A DNA stretch of 64,000 bases from Bradyrhizobium sp. CCBAU 51765 (GTDB lineage Bacteria; Pseudomonadota; Alphaproteobacteria; Rhizobiales; Xanthobacteraceae). Below the pieces are notes generated by a model. That model did no database searches and was not told the origin of the DNA. It was given only the letters and a program-made list of their open reading frames with translations. Shown piece by piece: positions 35,990 to 44,058 of the stretch. A program made the translations under genes and the position numbers. The number at the start of each line of letters is the position of its first letter. Within the stretch, counting starts at the first letter, position 1. The stretch spans positions 6,375,001-6,439,000 of the forward strand of contig NZ_CP030038.1 in assembly GCF_015291725.1 (NCBI RefSeq). The letters run 5' to 3'.

Positions 35990-36086
35990 CCGTCATTCCG
36001 GGGCGATGCGCAGCATCGAACCCGGAATCTTGCGCGACAACTTCTGGATTCCGGGTTCGCGACTTCGTCGCGCCCCGGAATGACGG
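35990..36086. repeat. palindromic intergenic repeat (CGTCATTCCGGGGCG type), copy 2
   Basis: CGTCATTCCGGGGCGATGCG opens the unit and CGCGCCCCGGAATGACGG closes it, with CCCGGAATC/GATTCCGGG as an inner pair. It matches the units at 16559-16670 and 37798-37882. It sits between smc and the Rsm22-like gene. Confidence 0.72.
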
Positions 36087-36095
36087 TGGGCAAAC

Positions 36096-37073
36096 ATGAT
36101 CGCCCCCACCCTTCCCGCCGAACTGAAGGCCGCCCTCGACGTCAAGCTCCAGGGCTTCTCCCGCACCGACGCCGCACAGCGCTCCCAAAAGATCTCGACG
36201 GCCTATCGCGCCGGAGGCACATCCAGCACGATCAAGTCGGAAGCCGATGCCCTCTCCTACGCACTGGCGCGCATGCCGGCGACCTACGCGGCTGTGGTCG
36301 CCAGCCTCAATGCTCTGGCTGAGATCGCACCGGACCTCGCGCCCGAAACGCTGCTCGACGTCGGCGCAGGCCCGGGCACCGCGAGCTGGGCCGCCGCGGA
36401 GGCGTTTCCCTCGCTGCAGGATTTTACCCTGCTCGACGCCAACGCCACGCTGAGCCGGCTCGCGCTCGAACTGGCGCGCGGCAGCTCCCGATTGGCGGAG
36501 TGCCGCTATCTGCCCGGCGATGCCGGCGGTAACCTCGCCGAGGTCTCGCCAGCCGATCTCGTCGTCGCCAGCTACGTCATCGGCGAGCTCAGCGAGGATG
36601 GTCAGCGCAAGCTGACCGAGGCGATGTGGGGCAAGGCGCGCCACGCGCTGGTCGTGATCGAGCCCGGCACGCCCGCCGGCTACGCCCGCATCCTCGCACT
36701 GCGCCAGCAATTGATTGCGGCCGGCGCCTACGTCGCCGCACCCTGCCCGCATGAAAGGTCGTGCCCGCTCATCGCGCCCGACTGGTGCCATTTCAGCCAG
36801 CGCCTACCGCGCTCGCAGGCGCACCGCCAGATCAAGGGTGCCGAGGTGCCGTTCGAGGACGAGCGCTTCATCTACGTCGGCTTGACCCGCACACCGCCCG
36901 CAATGCGCGCGGCGCGCGTGCTGGCCCCGCCGGATGTCGGCAAGGCCGAGATCACGGCAAAGCTCTGCGGCCAGGGCGGCGTTGAACTTGCGAAGGTACC
37001 CCGCCGCGACAAGACCGCCTATGCACGAGCCCGGCGCTGGCGCTGGGGCGATGCCGTCATTGCCGAAAGTTAA
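36096..37073 (+). CDS. Rsm22-family ribosome-associated methyltransferase-like protein
   Basis: The 325-residue protein belongs to the Rsm22 (mitochondrial small-subunit assembly) methyltransferase-like family. The SAM-fold part shows LLDVGAGPGTASWAAAE and VVASYVIGELSEDGQRKL. The cluster-binding cysteines characteristic of the family are visible in CPHERSCPLIAPDWCHF (C-x5-C-x7-C). The predicted role is in small ribosomal subunit maturation; the modified base is not established. The family's Cys set suggests an Fe-S cluster. It stands alone between two repeats downstream of smc. Confidence 0.85.
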   Translation: MIAPTLPAELKAALDVKLQGFSRTDAAQRSQKISTAYRAGGTSSTIKSEADALSYALARMPATYAAVVASLNALAEIAPDLAPETLLDVGAGPGTASWAAAEAFPSLQDFTLLDANATLSRLALELARGSSRLAECRYLPGDAGGNLAEVSPADLVVASYVIGELSEDGQRKLTEAMWGKARHALVVIEPGTPAGYARILALRQQLIAAGAYVAAPCPHERSCPLIAPDWCHFSQRLPRSQAHRQIKGAEVPFEDERFIYVGLTRTPPAMRAARVLAPPDVGKAEITAKLCGQGGVELAKVPRRDKTAYARARRWRWGDAVIAES

Positions 37074-37210
37074 CCCTGTCAAGGGCTTTCGCCTTGAACT
37101 CGGATGCCTCCCGATCCGACCAAGTCTAACCTCCCTCTGCATCGGGCTCTCATCCTGCGCCAATCTGGTCTACGCTAGCGCCCGCCTTCTTCCCTCTTCA
37201 GGAGTTCTCC

Positions 37211-37771
37211 ATGTCGACCGGCTGGATCGTTCTCGGCGTCATCGTCGTCCTCGTGCTGTTCGCCTTCAGCGCCTATAACCGCCTGGTGGCGCTGAGCCAG
37301 CGCGTCGGCCAGGCCTTCGCCGATATCGACGTGCAGCTCAAGCAGCGTCACGACCTGGTCCCGAACCTGGTCGAAACCGTGAAGGGCTATGCATCGCACG
37401 AGCGCGGCACGCTCGACGACGTCATCAAGGCGCGCAACTCGGCGATGTCGGCGCAGGGACCCGCGCAGGTGTCCGCGGCCGAGAACCAGCTCTCCGGCGC
37501 GCTCGGCCGGCTGATCGCGCTGTCGGAGGCCTATCCCGACCTCAAGGCGAACGCCAATTTCCAGCAGCTCGCCAGCGAACTCTCCGACCTCGAGAACAAG
37601 ATTGCGGCGAGCCGCCGTTTCTTCAACAACGCGGTCCAGGAATACAACACCGGCATCCAGCAAATGCCCGCCGCGCTGTTCGCCGGCATGTTCGGCTTCA
37701 CCAGGAAGGACTTCTTCGATCTCGGCGCCAGCCGTGCCGAGGTCGAGACCGTACCTCAGGTGAAGTTCTGA
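37211..37771 (+). CDS. LemA family protein
   Basis: The 186-residue protein has one N-terminal transmembrane helix (WIVLGVIVVLVLFAFSAYN) and the LemA helical bundle with VGQAFADIDVQLKQRHDLVP and NLVETVKGYASHE. FFNNAVQEYNTGIQQMPA follows in the final helix. LemA proteins are membrane-associated with unclear biochemistry and very often lie beside an M48 peptidase, as here (130 bases upstream of it, same strand). A shared function with the protease is inferred from this linkage. Confidence 0.92.
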   Translation: MSTGWIVLGVIVVLVLFAFSAYNRLVALSQRVGQAFADIDVQLKQRHDLVPNLVETVKGYASHERGTLDDVIKARNSAMSAQGPAQVSAAENQLSGALGRLIALSEAYPDLKANANFQQLASELSDLENKIAASRRFFNNAVQEYNTGIQQMPAALFAGMFGFTRKDFFDLGASRAEVETVPQVKF

Positions 37772-37797
37772 TTGCCTGACATGCCCATTGTTTTTCT

Positions 37798-37882
37798 CCG
37801 TCATTCCGGGACGTCGCGAAGCGACGAACCCGGAATCTCGAGGTTCCGGGTTCACGCCTTCGGCGCGCCCCGGAACGACGGA
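37798..37882. repeat. palindromic intergenic repeat (CGTCATTCCGGG type), copy 3
   Basis: CCGTCATTCCGGGACGTCGC opens it and GGCGCGCCCCGGAACGACGG closes it; the inner pair AACCCGGAATCTCGAGGTTCCGGGTT folds back perfectly apart from its loop. It lies inside the lemA-protease unit and would place a hairpin in their joint transcript. Confidence 0.7.
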
Positions 37883-37900
37883 CATTGACGAAGACGCGTC

Positions 37901-39106
37901 ATGGCCGCGTATGGTCTCTACACGCACATCGCCTCGAACAGGTTTCGTTCGATGCTGCTGCTTGCCGGCCTGTTCATGCTGGTCTACGTGCTGGTCTTTG
38001 CCGGCGCTCTCGTCGCCGAAGTTCTCATCGACAGCAACCGGACCGTCGCCTTCTACCTGAGCCACGCCTTCCAGGATCTGAAGGTCGCAGCGCCTATCGC
38101 CACGGTCGTGGCGGCGGCGTGGACCGTGATCGCCTATTTCTTTCACCAGTCGATGATCGATGCCGTGACCGGCGGCCACGACGTGACCCGGCAGGAGGAG
38201 CCGCGGCTCTACAATCTGCTGGAAAACCTCTGCATCTCGCGCGGCATCACCCTGCCGAAGCTGAAGATCATGGAGAGCCCGGCCCTGAACGCATTCGCGA
38301 CCGGCCTCAATCCGCGGCAATATTCCATCACCGTCACCACCGGCCTCCTCGCCGCACTGAACGACAAGGAGATCGAGGCGGTGCTGGGCCACGAGCTGAC
38401 TCACATCAAGAACGGCGACGTGCAGCTCATGGTGGTCGCGGTCATCATCGCCGGCGTGGTCGGCTTCTTCGGCGAATTGTTCTTCCGCCTGTTCACGAAC
38501 TTCAACTGGAGCTCCGGGGGCTCGGGGTCCTCCTCATCCCGGTCGTCCTCGTCATCGAGCGACAGCAAAAGCTCCGGCGGCGGCGCGGCGATCGTGATCA
38601 TCATCGCGATCGTGCTGATCGTGGTCGCCTGGCTGCTGTCCCAGGTGGTGAAGCTCGCACTGTCGCGGTCGCGCGAATTTCTCGCCGACGCGGGCTCCGT
38701 CGAGCTGACGAAAGATCCGGATGCGATGATCTCGGCGCTGCGCAAGATCGAAGGTCGCGGCGAACTGCCTGGCGCGACCTCGGCGGTGATGGAGCTCTGC
38801 GTCGACAATCCGCGCGAGGGCTTTGCCGATTTGTTCGCGACCCACCCTTCCGTGCAGTCCCGGGTCGATGCGCTGGTCAAGTTCGCCGGTGGCCACGACC
38901 CCGGTCCGCTGCCAGACCCCGCCGAAGAGACGGATCAACCCGGGACGGAACAACCCGAGGCACAGGCCAACCCACAGGATGCACAGCCGCTGCCGCACGG
39001 GCCGTGGAACGACACGGGCAATCCGGCTGGACCGCCGCCCGTGCCGGCCCCAGGCCCCTCGGGAGCACCGGCGGGCAATGCGATGGGACCTTGGGGCCGC
39101 CATTGA
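37901..39106 (+). CDS. M48-family membrane metallopeptidase (HtpX-like)
   Basis: The 401-residue protein has two N-terminal transmembrane helices (about residues 20-42 and 65-85) and the zinc motif in VLGHELTHIKNGDVQ (HELTH) at about residue 165. A third and fourth hydrophobic stretch flank a Ser/Gly-rich insert (SSGGSGSSSSRSSSSSSDSK) near residue 205. EFLADAGSVELTKDPDAM supplies the third zinc ligand. A Pro/Gln-rich tail of about 70 residues ends the protein. It probably degrades membrane or misfolded proteins like HtpX. It is paired with lemA. Confidence 0.9.
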   Translation: MAAYGLYTHIASNRFRSMLLLAGLFMLVYVLVFAGALVAEVLIDSNRTVAFYLSHAFQDLKVAAPIATVVAAAWTVIAYFFHQSMIDAVTGGHDVTRQEEPRLYNLLENLCISRGITLPKLKIMESPALNAFATGLNPRQYSITVTTGLLAALNDKEIEAVLGHELTHIKNGDVQLMVVAVIIAGVVGFFGELFFRLFTNFNWSSGGSGSSSSRSSSSSSDSKSSGGGAAIVIIIAIVLIVVAWLLSQVVKLALSRSREFLADAGSVELTKDPDAMISALRKIEGRGELPGATSAVMELCVDNPREGFADLFATHPSVQSRVDALVKFAGGHDPGPLPDPAEETDQPGTEQPEAQANPQDAQPLPHGPWNDTGNPAGPPPVPAPGPSGAPAGNAMGPWGRH

Positions 39107-39302
39107 GCGCGTGATTTACCGCTACACGCGGCGGTTTTCCGGGTGATCCGGAAAAACCACTGGAATTGCCGCAACTGCGGCCCAAGGAATTGAATTCTCC
39201 CTTGTTTCTGCCATGTTCGCGCCCAACAGCAGACTCGGGACATCGATCTGGGGCCCGGCCGATTGCGATCTCGCGATCGGGGGCGCGCGTTAGGGGACAG
39301 CA

Positions 39303-40055
39303 ATGGCAAAGCCGGCAGTGGTTGTGGTGGGCGCGGATAAGGGCGGGGTCGGCAAGACCACGGTGTCGCGGACCTTGCTCGATTATTTCTCAGCCAACAA
39401 CGTGCCGACCCGCGCGTTCGACACGGAGTCTCCGCGCGGAACCCTGAAGCGCTTCCACCCTGACATCACCGAGATCGTCGACATGACGACCACGGCCGAC
39501 CAGATGAAGATCTTCGACACGCTCAACGCCGTCAGCCCGTCGGTCACCGTCATCGACGTCCGCGCCGGCCTGCTCTCGCCAGCCCTCGCCTCGCTCCGCG
39601 ACATCGGCTTCCTCGACGCCGCCAAGGCCGGCCAGATCACCTTCGCGGTATTCCACATCCTTGGACCCTCGATCGCCTCGCTGGAAGAGATCGCCGAGAC
39701 CGCAGGCTTCATGGGCGGCGCGAAATATTTCCTGGTGAAGAACTTCATCAACGACACCCAGTTCTTCCAGTGGGACCAGGCGACCTACAATTCCTACTTC
39801 CACCGCATCAAGGACGCGACCGAGCTGACCATCCCCAAGCTCAACGAAATGGCCTATGAGCAGGTCGAGGTGTCCTCCGTCCCGTTCCTGAAGTTCGTCG
39901 CCAACAAGGGCATCAACGACGAGGCCGCCAACTACTCCTTCGTGCTGCGCGGCTATGTCCGGCACTGGCTGGCCAATGTCTGGAGCGAGTTCGACCGCAT
40001 CCGGCTGACCGACATCGTCGGTTCGAAGCCCGCGACCCGCAACAGCGAAAAATAG
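39303..40055 (+). CDS. ParA/MinD-like P-loop ATPase
   Basis: The 250-residue protein starts with the deviant Walker A of the ParA/MinD/CobQ class, VGADKGGVGKTTVSRTLLDY. It continues with a switch region around AFDTESPRGTLKRFHPD and a hydrophobic strand ending VTVIDVRAG. There is no DNA-binding N-terminus as in plasmid ParA and no amphipathic MinD tail. No parB or minC/minE gene is nearby; instead another short P-loop protein follows 60 bases later. The function is unknown, and the pair is probably cotranscribed. Confidence 0.72.
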   Translation: MAKPAVVVVGADKGGVGKTTVSRTLLDYFSANNVPTRAFDTESPRGTLKRFHPDITEIVDMTTTADQMKIFDTLNAVSPSVTVIDVRAGLLSPALASLRDIGFLDAAKAGQITFAVFHILGPSIASLEEIAETAGFMGGAKYFLVKNFINDTQFFQWDQATYNSYFHRIKDATELTIPKLNEMAYEQVEVSSVPFLKFVANKGINDEAANYSFVLRGYVRHWLANVWSEFDRIRLTDIVGSKPATRNSEK

Positions 40056-40115
40056 TTGCGCAAGCCGGGCGGATACGGCTGGATTGGGCAGTGAGTTGGC
40101 CTGATATAGCTGCCG

Positions 40116-40784
40116 ATGCCCGCGACACCCGTCTACATCATCTGTTCGCCCCGCCCGCAGGTCGGCAAGACCTTGCTGGCGCGGCTGCTGACGGAATTCC
40201 TGCTGCTCAAGAACGGCAACGTCGCGGCCTTCGACGTCAACCTGAAGGAGCCATCGCTGCTCGATTACCTGCCGAAGGTAACCGAGACCGCCGACGTGAT
40301 CGACACCTACGGCAAGATGCAGCTGATGGACCGCGTCATCCTCGACGACGGCGTTGCCAAGGTGATCGACCTCGGCTTCCACGCCTTCGACGAGTTCTTC
40401 AAGATGACCGACGAGATCGGCCTCCTGAAAGAGGCCGCGCGCCGCCATGTCGCACCGCAGATCCTGTTCGTCGCCGACACCGATCGCGCCTCGGCCCGCG
40501 CCCATGAGATGCTGCGCGGGCAGATCCCGCGCATGAACCTGATCACGGTGGACAACGAATATATCGTGCGCGGCGAGCTGCCGCCCGCGATGGAAGGCGG
40601 CCGGCTATTCCGCCTGCCCGCGCTGCCCGGCTTCCTCAAGACCTATATCGACCGGCTGAGCTTCTCCTTCACCGGCTATCTGCGCCAGGAAAAGGACGCC
40701 TCGACCGAGCTGCACCAGTGGACCCGGCGGAACTACATCGCCTTCCGGGAACTCGAGCTCAGCCTGATCCTGCAGCGGTCTTGA
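40116..40784 (+). CDS. second ParA-like P-loop protein
   Basis: The 222-residue protein opens VYIICSPRPQVGKTLLARLL, a Walker A in which the deviant first Lys of ParA proteins is replaced (PRPQVGKT). FDVNLKEPSLLDYLPK takes the place of the switch I Asp region. The fold otherwise follows the first protein strand by strand, suggesting an old duplication. Loss of the signature Lys may change dimer-dependent ATP hydrolysis. It follows the first ATPase on the same strand and converges with apt. The function is unknown. Confidence 0.6.
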   Translation: MPATPVYIICSPRPQVGKTLLARLLTEFLLLKNGNVAAFDVNLKEPSLLDYLPKVTETADVIDTYGKMQLMDRVILDDGVAKVIDLGFHAFDEFFKMTDEIGLLKEAARRHVAPQILFVADTDRASARAHEMLRGQIPRMNLITVDNEYIVRGELPPAMEGGRLFRLPALPGFLKTYIDRLSFSFTGYLRQEKDASTELHQWTRRNYIAFRELELSLILQRS

Positions 40785-40821
40785 TAGCAATCCATCCGGG
40801 CGTATCCTCCGCCCGTCCCGC

Positions 40822-41361
40822 TCAATGCCCCTCGAACGTCATCAGCGTGCGCACCGGCACGTCCATGGCGCGCAGCTTGGCGGCGCCGCCGAGCTCGGGC
40901 AGGTCGATGATGAAGCAGGCGGCAACCACGTTGGCCCCGATCTGACGGAGCAGCTTCACCGCGCCCTCGGCGGTGCCGCCGGTGGCGATGAGGTCGTCGA
41001 CCAGGATGACGCGCTCGCCGGGCTGAATCGCGTCGACATGCATCTCCATCTCGTCGATGCCGTATTCGAGCGAGTAGGCGATGCGCACCGTGGTGTGCGG
41101 CAGCTTGCCCTTCTTGCGGATCGGCACGAAGCCCGCCGAGAGTTGATGCGCCACCGCGCCGCCGATGATGAAGCCGCGCGCCTCCATGCCGGCGACCTTG
41201 TCGATCTTGTTGCCGGCCCAGGGATTGACGAGCTCGTCCACCGCGCGGCGGAACGCGCGCGCGTCCGCGAGCAGGGTCGTGATGTCGCGGAACATGATGC
41301 CCGGCTTGGGATAGTCGGGGATGGTGCGGACGCTCGCCTTGATGTCGTGGTCAAAAGTCAT
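40822..41361 (-). CDS. apt: adenine phosphoribosyltransferase
   Basis: Apt salvages adenine to AMP with PRPP. The 179 residues show IPDYPKPGIMFRDITTLLAD at the N-terminus, and the PRPP-binding loop VILVDDLIATGGTAEGAVKL. AGMEARGFIIGGAVAHQL provides the purine-specific hood. The length is standard. It lies alone, with a palindromic repeat separating it from trpE(G) upstream, and converges with the second P-loop gene. Confidence 0.95.
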   Translation of the reverse strand: MTFDHDIKASVRTIPDYPKPGIMFRDITTLLADARAFRRAVDELVNPWAGNKIDKVAGMEARGFIIGGAVAHQLSAGFVPIRKKGKLPHTTVRIAYSLEYGIDEMEMHVDAIQPGERVILVDDLIATGGTAEGAVKLLRQIGANVVAACFIIDLPELGGAAKLRAMDVPVRTLMTFEGH

Positions 41362-41385
41362 GGTTATCTCGCTCTGGCTTTTCCA

Positions 41386-41502
41386 CCGTCATTGCGAGCG
41401 AAGCGAAGCAATCCAGATCTTCTCCGCGGCAGCAGTCTGGATTGCTTCGTCGCCAGCGCAAAATTGCTTCGCAATTTTGTCGCAGGCTCCTCGAAATGAC
41501 GG
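41386..41502. repeat. palindromic intergenic repeat (CGTCATTGCGAGCGAAGCG type)
   Basis: It opens with CGTCATTGCGAGCGAAGCG and closes with CTCGAAATGACGG. Inner arms are GCAATCCAGA/TCTGGATTGC and AAATTGCTTCGCAATTT. It is the only unit of this family in the window and fills the spacer between apt and the end of trpE(G). Confidence 0.7.
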
Positions 41503-41509
41503 TCCTTAC

Positions 41510-43675
41510 TCAATTCGCCCCCGCTTCCAGCCGGAAGGCATTTTCGACAATACGCAAGCCCACCTCGCCGCCGAGCGACATCAGCGATTCCGGATGGAAT
41601 TGCACGCCCGCCACCGGCAGGGACTTGTGCTCGAGCGCCATGGCCACGCCGTCCTCGGTGCTGGCCGTGACGTTCAGCACCTCCGGCATGCTGTCGCGCT
41701 CGACATAGAGCGAGTGATAGCGGCCGATGACGATCTCGTTCGGCAAATTGCGCATCAAGCGCCCGCCGCGCACCTGGACCCGCGACGGCCGGCCGTGGGC
41801 GGGATGGGTGAGCTGGCCGAGCTCGCCGCCGAAATATTCACCGATCGCCTGCACGCCGAGGCAGACGCCGAATACCGGCAGCTTGTTCTCCAGCGCCGCA
41901 TCGATGGTCTTCTTGATCCCGAAATCTTCCGGCCTGCCCGGGCCGGGCGACAGCACCAGCAAATCCCACCTCTTCTGCTTGAGCATGTCGAGCGCATGCA
42001 CATAGCGGACCACGGTGACGCTGGCGCCGACCTGGCGGAAATAGTCGGCGAGCATGTGCACGAAGCTGTCGTCGTGGTCGATCAGCAGCACCTGCTTGCC
42101 CGAGCCGGTGGCATCGGGTGCAAAGGTCGACAGCGGCTTCGGCGGATCGCCGCGCAGCGCCTGGAACAGCGCGGCAGCCTTGACCTGGCATTCGCGGTCT
42201 TCCGCGGCAGGATCGGAATCGAACAGGCAGGTGGCGCCGACCCGCACCTCGGCAAGCCCATCCTTCATGCGGATGGTGCGGATGGTGAGGCCGGTGTTGA
42301 TGCTGCCGTCGAAATTCACCGCGCCGATCGCCCCCGCATACCAGCGCCTCGGCGAGCGCTCGTGATCCTCGACGAACTGCATCGCCCAGAGCTTTGGCGC
42401 GCCTGTGACGGTCACGGCCCAGGCATGGGTGAGGAAGGCGTCGAGCGCGTCGAAGCCGGGGCGCAGCATGCCCTCGACATGATCGACGGTGTGGAACAGC
42501 TTTGAGTAAGTCTCGATCTGGCGACGCGCCAGGACCTTGATCGTGCCCGGCACGCAGACGCGCGCCTTGTCGTTGCGGTCGACGTCGGTGCACATGTTGA
42601 GCTCGAACTCGTCCTTTTCCGAGTTCAGCAGCTGGCGGATCTGCTCGGCATCGCCGATCGCGTCGGCGCCGCGCGCAATCGTGCCCGAGATCGGGCAGGT
42701 CTCGACCCGGCGACCGTCCGAGCGCACGAACATTTCCGGCGAAGCCGAGACCAGAAACTCGCCCTCGCCGAGATTCATCAGCGCGCCATAGGGCGACGGG
42801 TTGATGACGCAAAGCCGCTGGAACACTTCGGCCGGCGAGCGGTCGCACGGCTCGGCGAAGAGCTGCCCCGGCACGGCTTCGAACAGATCGCCCCGCGCAA
42901 ACGCCGCGCGCGCGGTCTCGACCGTCGCCTGATACTCACCGGGCGCGTGATCGGCAAAGCCCTGGCGCGGCGTCTTCAAGTACGGGCTGTCGGCGGTCTC
43001 GCGCGGCAGGCCCTCCGTGGATTTGCCCTTCCAGGCGAAGTCGTAGGTAAGCACCACGCCGCGGCCGGTGGCGCGGTCATAGGCCAGCAGGCGATCGGGC
43101 ACATAGAGCACGATGTCGCGCTGGTCGGCCTCGCGCGGACGCTTCTGCACGAGATCCTCGATCTGGAACACGAGGTCGTAGGCGAAGGCGCCGAACAGGC
43201 CGAGCAGCCCGTCATCATTGGCGGAGAAGGCGGCGACGAGGTCGCGCACCAGCGACATCACGCTGGCGCGCCGCGTGCGCTGGTCCTCCTCGACCGGCGC
43301 ATCGCCGCGGATGATGTGGCCGGCAAGGCGTGTGGCCGATTTCTCGGATATCACCACGCAGGGCTCGCGCAGCACGTCGCCAAGGAAGGCGATCAGCACC
43401 TGCCCGCGCCCGTTCAGCGCTTCCAGCCTGAAATTGACGCCTGTGGTCTCGAGCTTGAGCGGCGGGTCAGAGAAGCCGAGGTCGAAGCTCTCATAGCGGC
43501 CGGGCACGGTCGTGCCCGAAGACAGCACCACGCCGCGGCGACGGTCGAGCAGGCTGACGAGGTCGTCGAGCCTGTTGGCGCCGCCGGTAAACTGCTCCGC
43601 CACGCGCGTGATCGCAAGACCTGCGCGGGTCACATAGTCGCTTCGGGCCGGGAGGGCAAAGACGGTCCTGTTCAT
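41510..43675 (-). CDS. trpE(G): fused anthranilate synthase, TrpE and TrpG domains
   Basis: The 721-residue protein joins the chorismate-binding TrpE part (about residues 1-510) to a glutamine amidotransferase TrpG part (about 525-721). TrpE signatures are ETCPISGTIARGADAIGDAE and the TVTGAPKLWAMQF region. TrpG shows the catalytic Cys in FGVCLGVQAIGEYFG and the His/Glu of VQFHPESLM. It makes anthranilate from chorismate and glutamine, the first step of tryptophan synthesis. Such fusions are known from rhizobia. A leader peptide with tandem Trp codons and alternative hairpins precede it, so it should be controlled by ribosome-mediated attenuation. Confidence 0.96.
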   Translation of the reverse strand: MNRTVFALPARSDYVTRAGLAITRVAEQFTGGANRLDDLVSLLDRRRGVVLSSGTTVPGRYESFDLGFSDPPLKLETTGVNFRLEALNGRGQVLIAFLGDVLREPCVVISEKSATRLAGHIIRGDAPVEEDQRTRRASVMSLVRDLVAAFSANDDGLLGLFGAFAYDLVFQIEDLVQKRPREADQRDIVLYVPDRLLAYDRATGRGVVLTYDFAWKGKSTEGLPRETADSPYLKTPRQGFADHAPGEYQATVETARAAFARGDLFEAVPGQLFAEPCDRSPAEVFQRLCVINPSPYGALMNLGEGEFLVSASPEMFVRSDGRRVETCPISGTIARGADAIGDAEQIRQLLNSEKDEFELNMCTDVDRNDKARVCVPGTIKVLARRQIETYSKLFHTVDHVEGMLRPGFDALDAFLTHAWAVTVTGAPKLWAMQFVEDHERSPRRWYAGAIGAVNFDGSINTGLTIRTIRMKDGLAEVRVGATCLFDSDPAAEDRECQVKAAALFQALRGDPPKPLSTFAPDATGSGKQVLLIDHDDSFVHMLADYFRQVGASVTVVRYVHALDMLKQKRWDLLVLSPGPGRPEDFGIKKTIDAALENKLPVFGVCLGVQAIGEYFGGELGQLTHPAHGRPSRVQVRGGRLMRNLPNEIVIGRYHSLYVERDSMPEVLNVTASTEDGVAMALEHKSLPVAGVQFHPESLMSLGGEVGLRIVENAFRLEAGAN

Positions 43676-43763
43676 GGGGTCCTCTTACGAGACTTGCCGA
43701 GGGAACGCCACACAGGACAAACGATCAGGCCGCCGCACTGCGCTGGCGACCTCAGACGATTTG

Positions 43764-43803
43764 GGAAAGAAAAATCGCACCGGCCACCTCTTCAGGAGGT
43801 GCG
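43764..43803 (-). promoter_or_regulatory. trp attenuator: exclusive hairpins and U-run
   Basis: On the transcribed strand CGCACC (43803-43798) can pair with GGTGCG (43781-43776), directly followed by AUUUUUC, which gives a terminator-like hairpin. CACCTC (43801-43796) can instead pair with GAGGTG (43790-43785). The two stems share CACC and exclude each other. The shared segment overlaps the last codons of the leader peptide, so ribosome position can decide between them. The trpE start lies about 90 bases further on. Confidence 0.65.
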
Positions 43804-43839
43804 CCACCAAAGACGGGCTGGGCGGACGGCGGTGCTCAT
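43792..43839 (-). CDS. trpL: trp operon leader peptide
   Basis: A 15-codon frame reads MSTAVRPARLWWRTS and stops at TGA 43794-43792. Two adjacent Trp codons lie five and four codons before the stop, just ahead of the hairpin region. This is the design of trp leader peptides in rhizobia, where ribosome stalling at Trp codons under shortage favours the antiterminator. The start codon lies 164 bases upstream of trpE(G). Confidence 0.8.
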   Translation of the reverse strand: MSTAVRPARLWWRTS

Positions 43840-43850
43840 GGGCGGGATAC

Positions 43851-44054
43851 TCACCATGGCACGGGGGCGGCGTCAAGGGCGGCCGGGCTGCGGGTCAGAG
43901 GCCACACTTTCTTCCAGAGGACTGCCATCTCGGCATCGCTGGCAAACTCGCCGCGCTCAGCTTGATCGAGCCCCTCGCGAACGGCCGCCCTGTACTCCTC
44001 CGGGATCGCGAAGACCTCGCGCTCCCGCTTTTTGTTCTCGGATCGGTCTGGCAC
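43851..44054 (-). CDS. short antitoxin-like protein, uncertain
   Basis: From a GTG at 44054 the frame gives 67 residues beginning MPDRSENKKREREVFAIPEE. EYRAAVREGLDQAERGEFAS and DAEMAVLWKKVW resemble the C-terminal part of ribbon-helix-helix or ParD-like antitoxins, which often end with such a region. The N-terminal DNA-binding ribbon is missing or degraded. No toxin gene follows. It begins four bases after the dienelactone hydrolase stop and ends 11 bases before trpL, so the trp promoter must lie within or close to it. It may be a remnant. Confidence 0.4.
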   Translation of the reverse strand: MPDRSENKKREREVFAIPEEYRAAVREGLDQAERGEFASDAEMAVLWKKVWPLTRSPAALDAAPVPW

Positions 44055-44058
44055 GCCC

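Noticed and set aside
33883..36791. Open frames of about 700 codons on the minus strand opposite smc and beyond
   Set aside because: Mirror frames of the Glu/Arg/Ala-rich coils; no start with a ribosome site and no family pattern.
39133..39158. Hairpin GGTTTTCCGG/CCGGAAAAACC after the M48 protease gene
   Set aside because: Stem has a bulge and no U-run follows on either strand; too weak to call a terminator.
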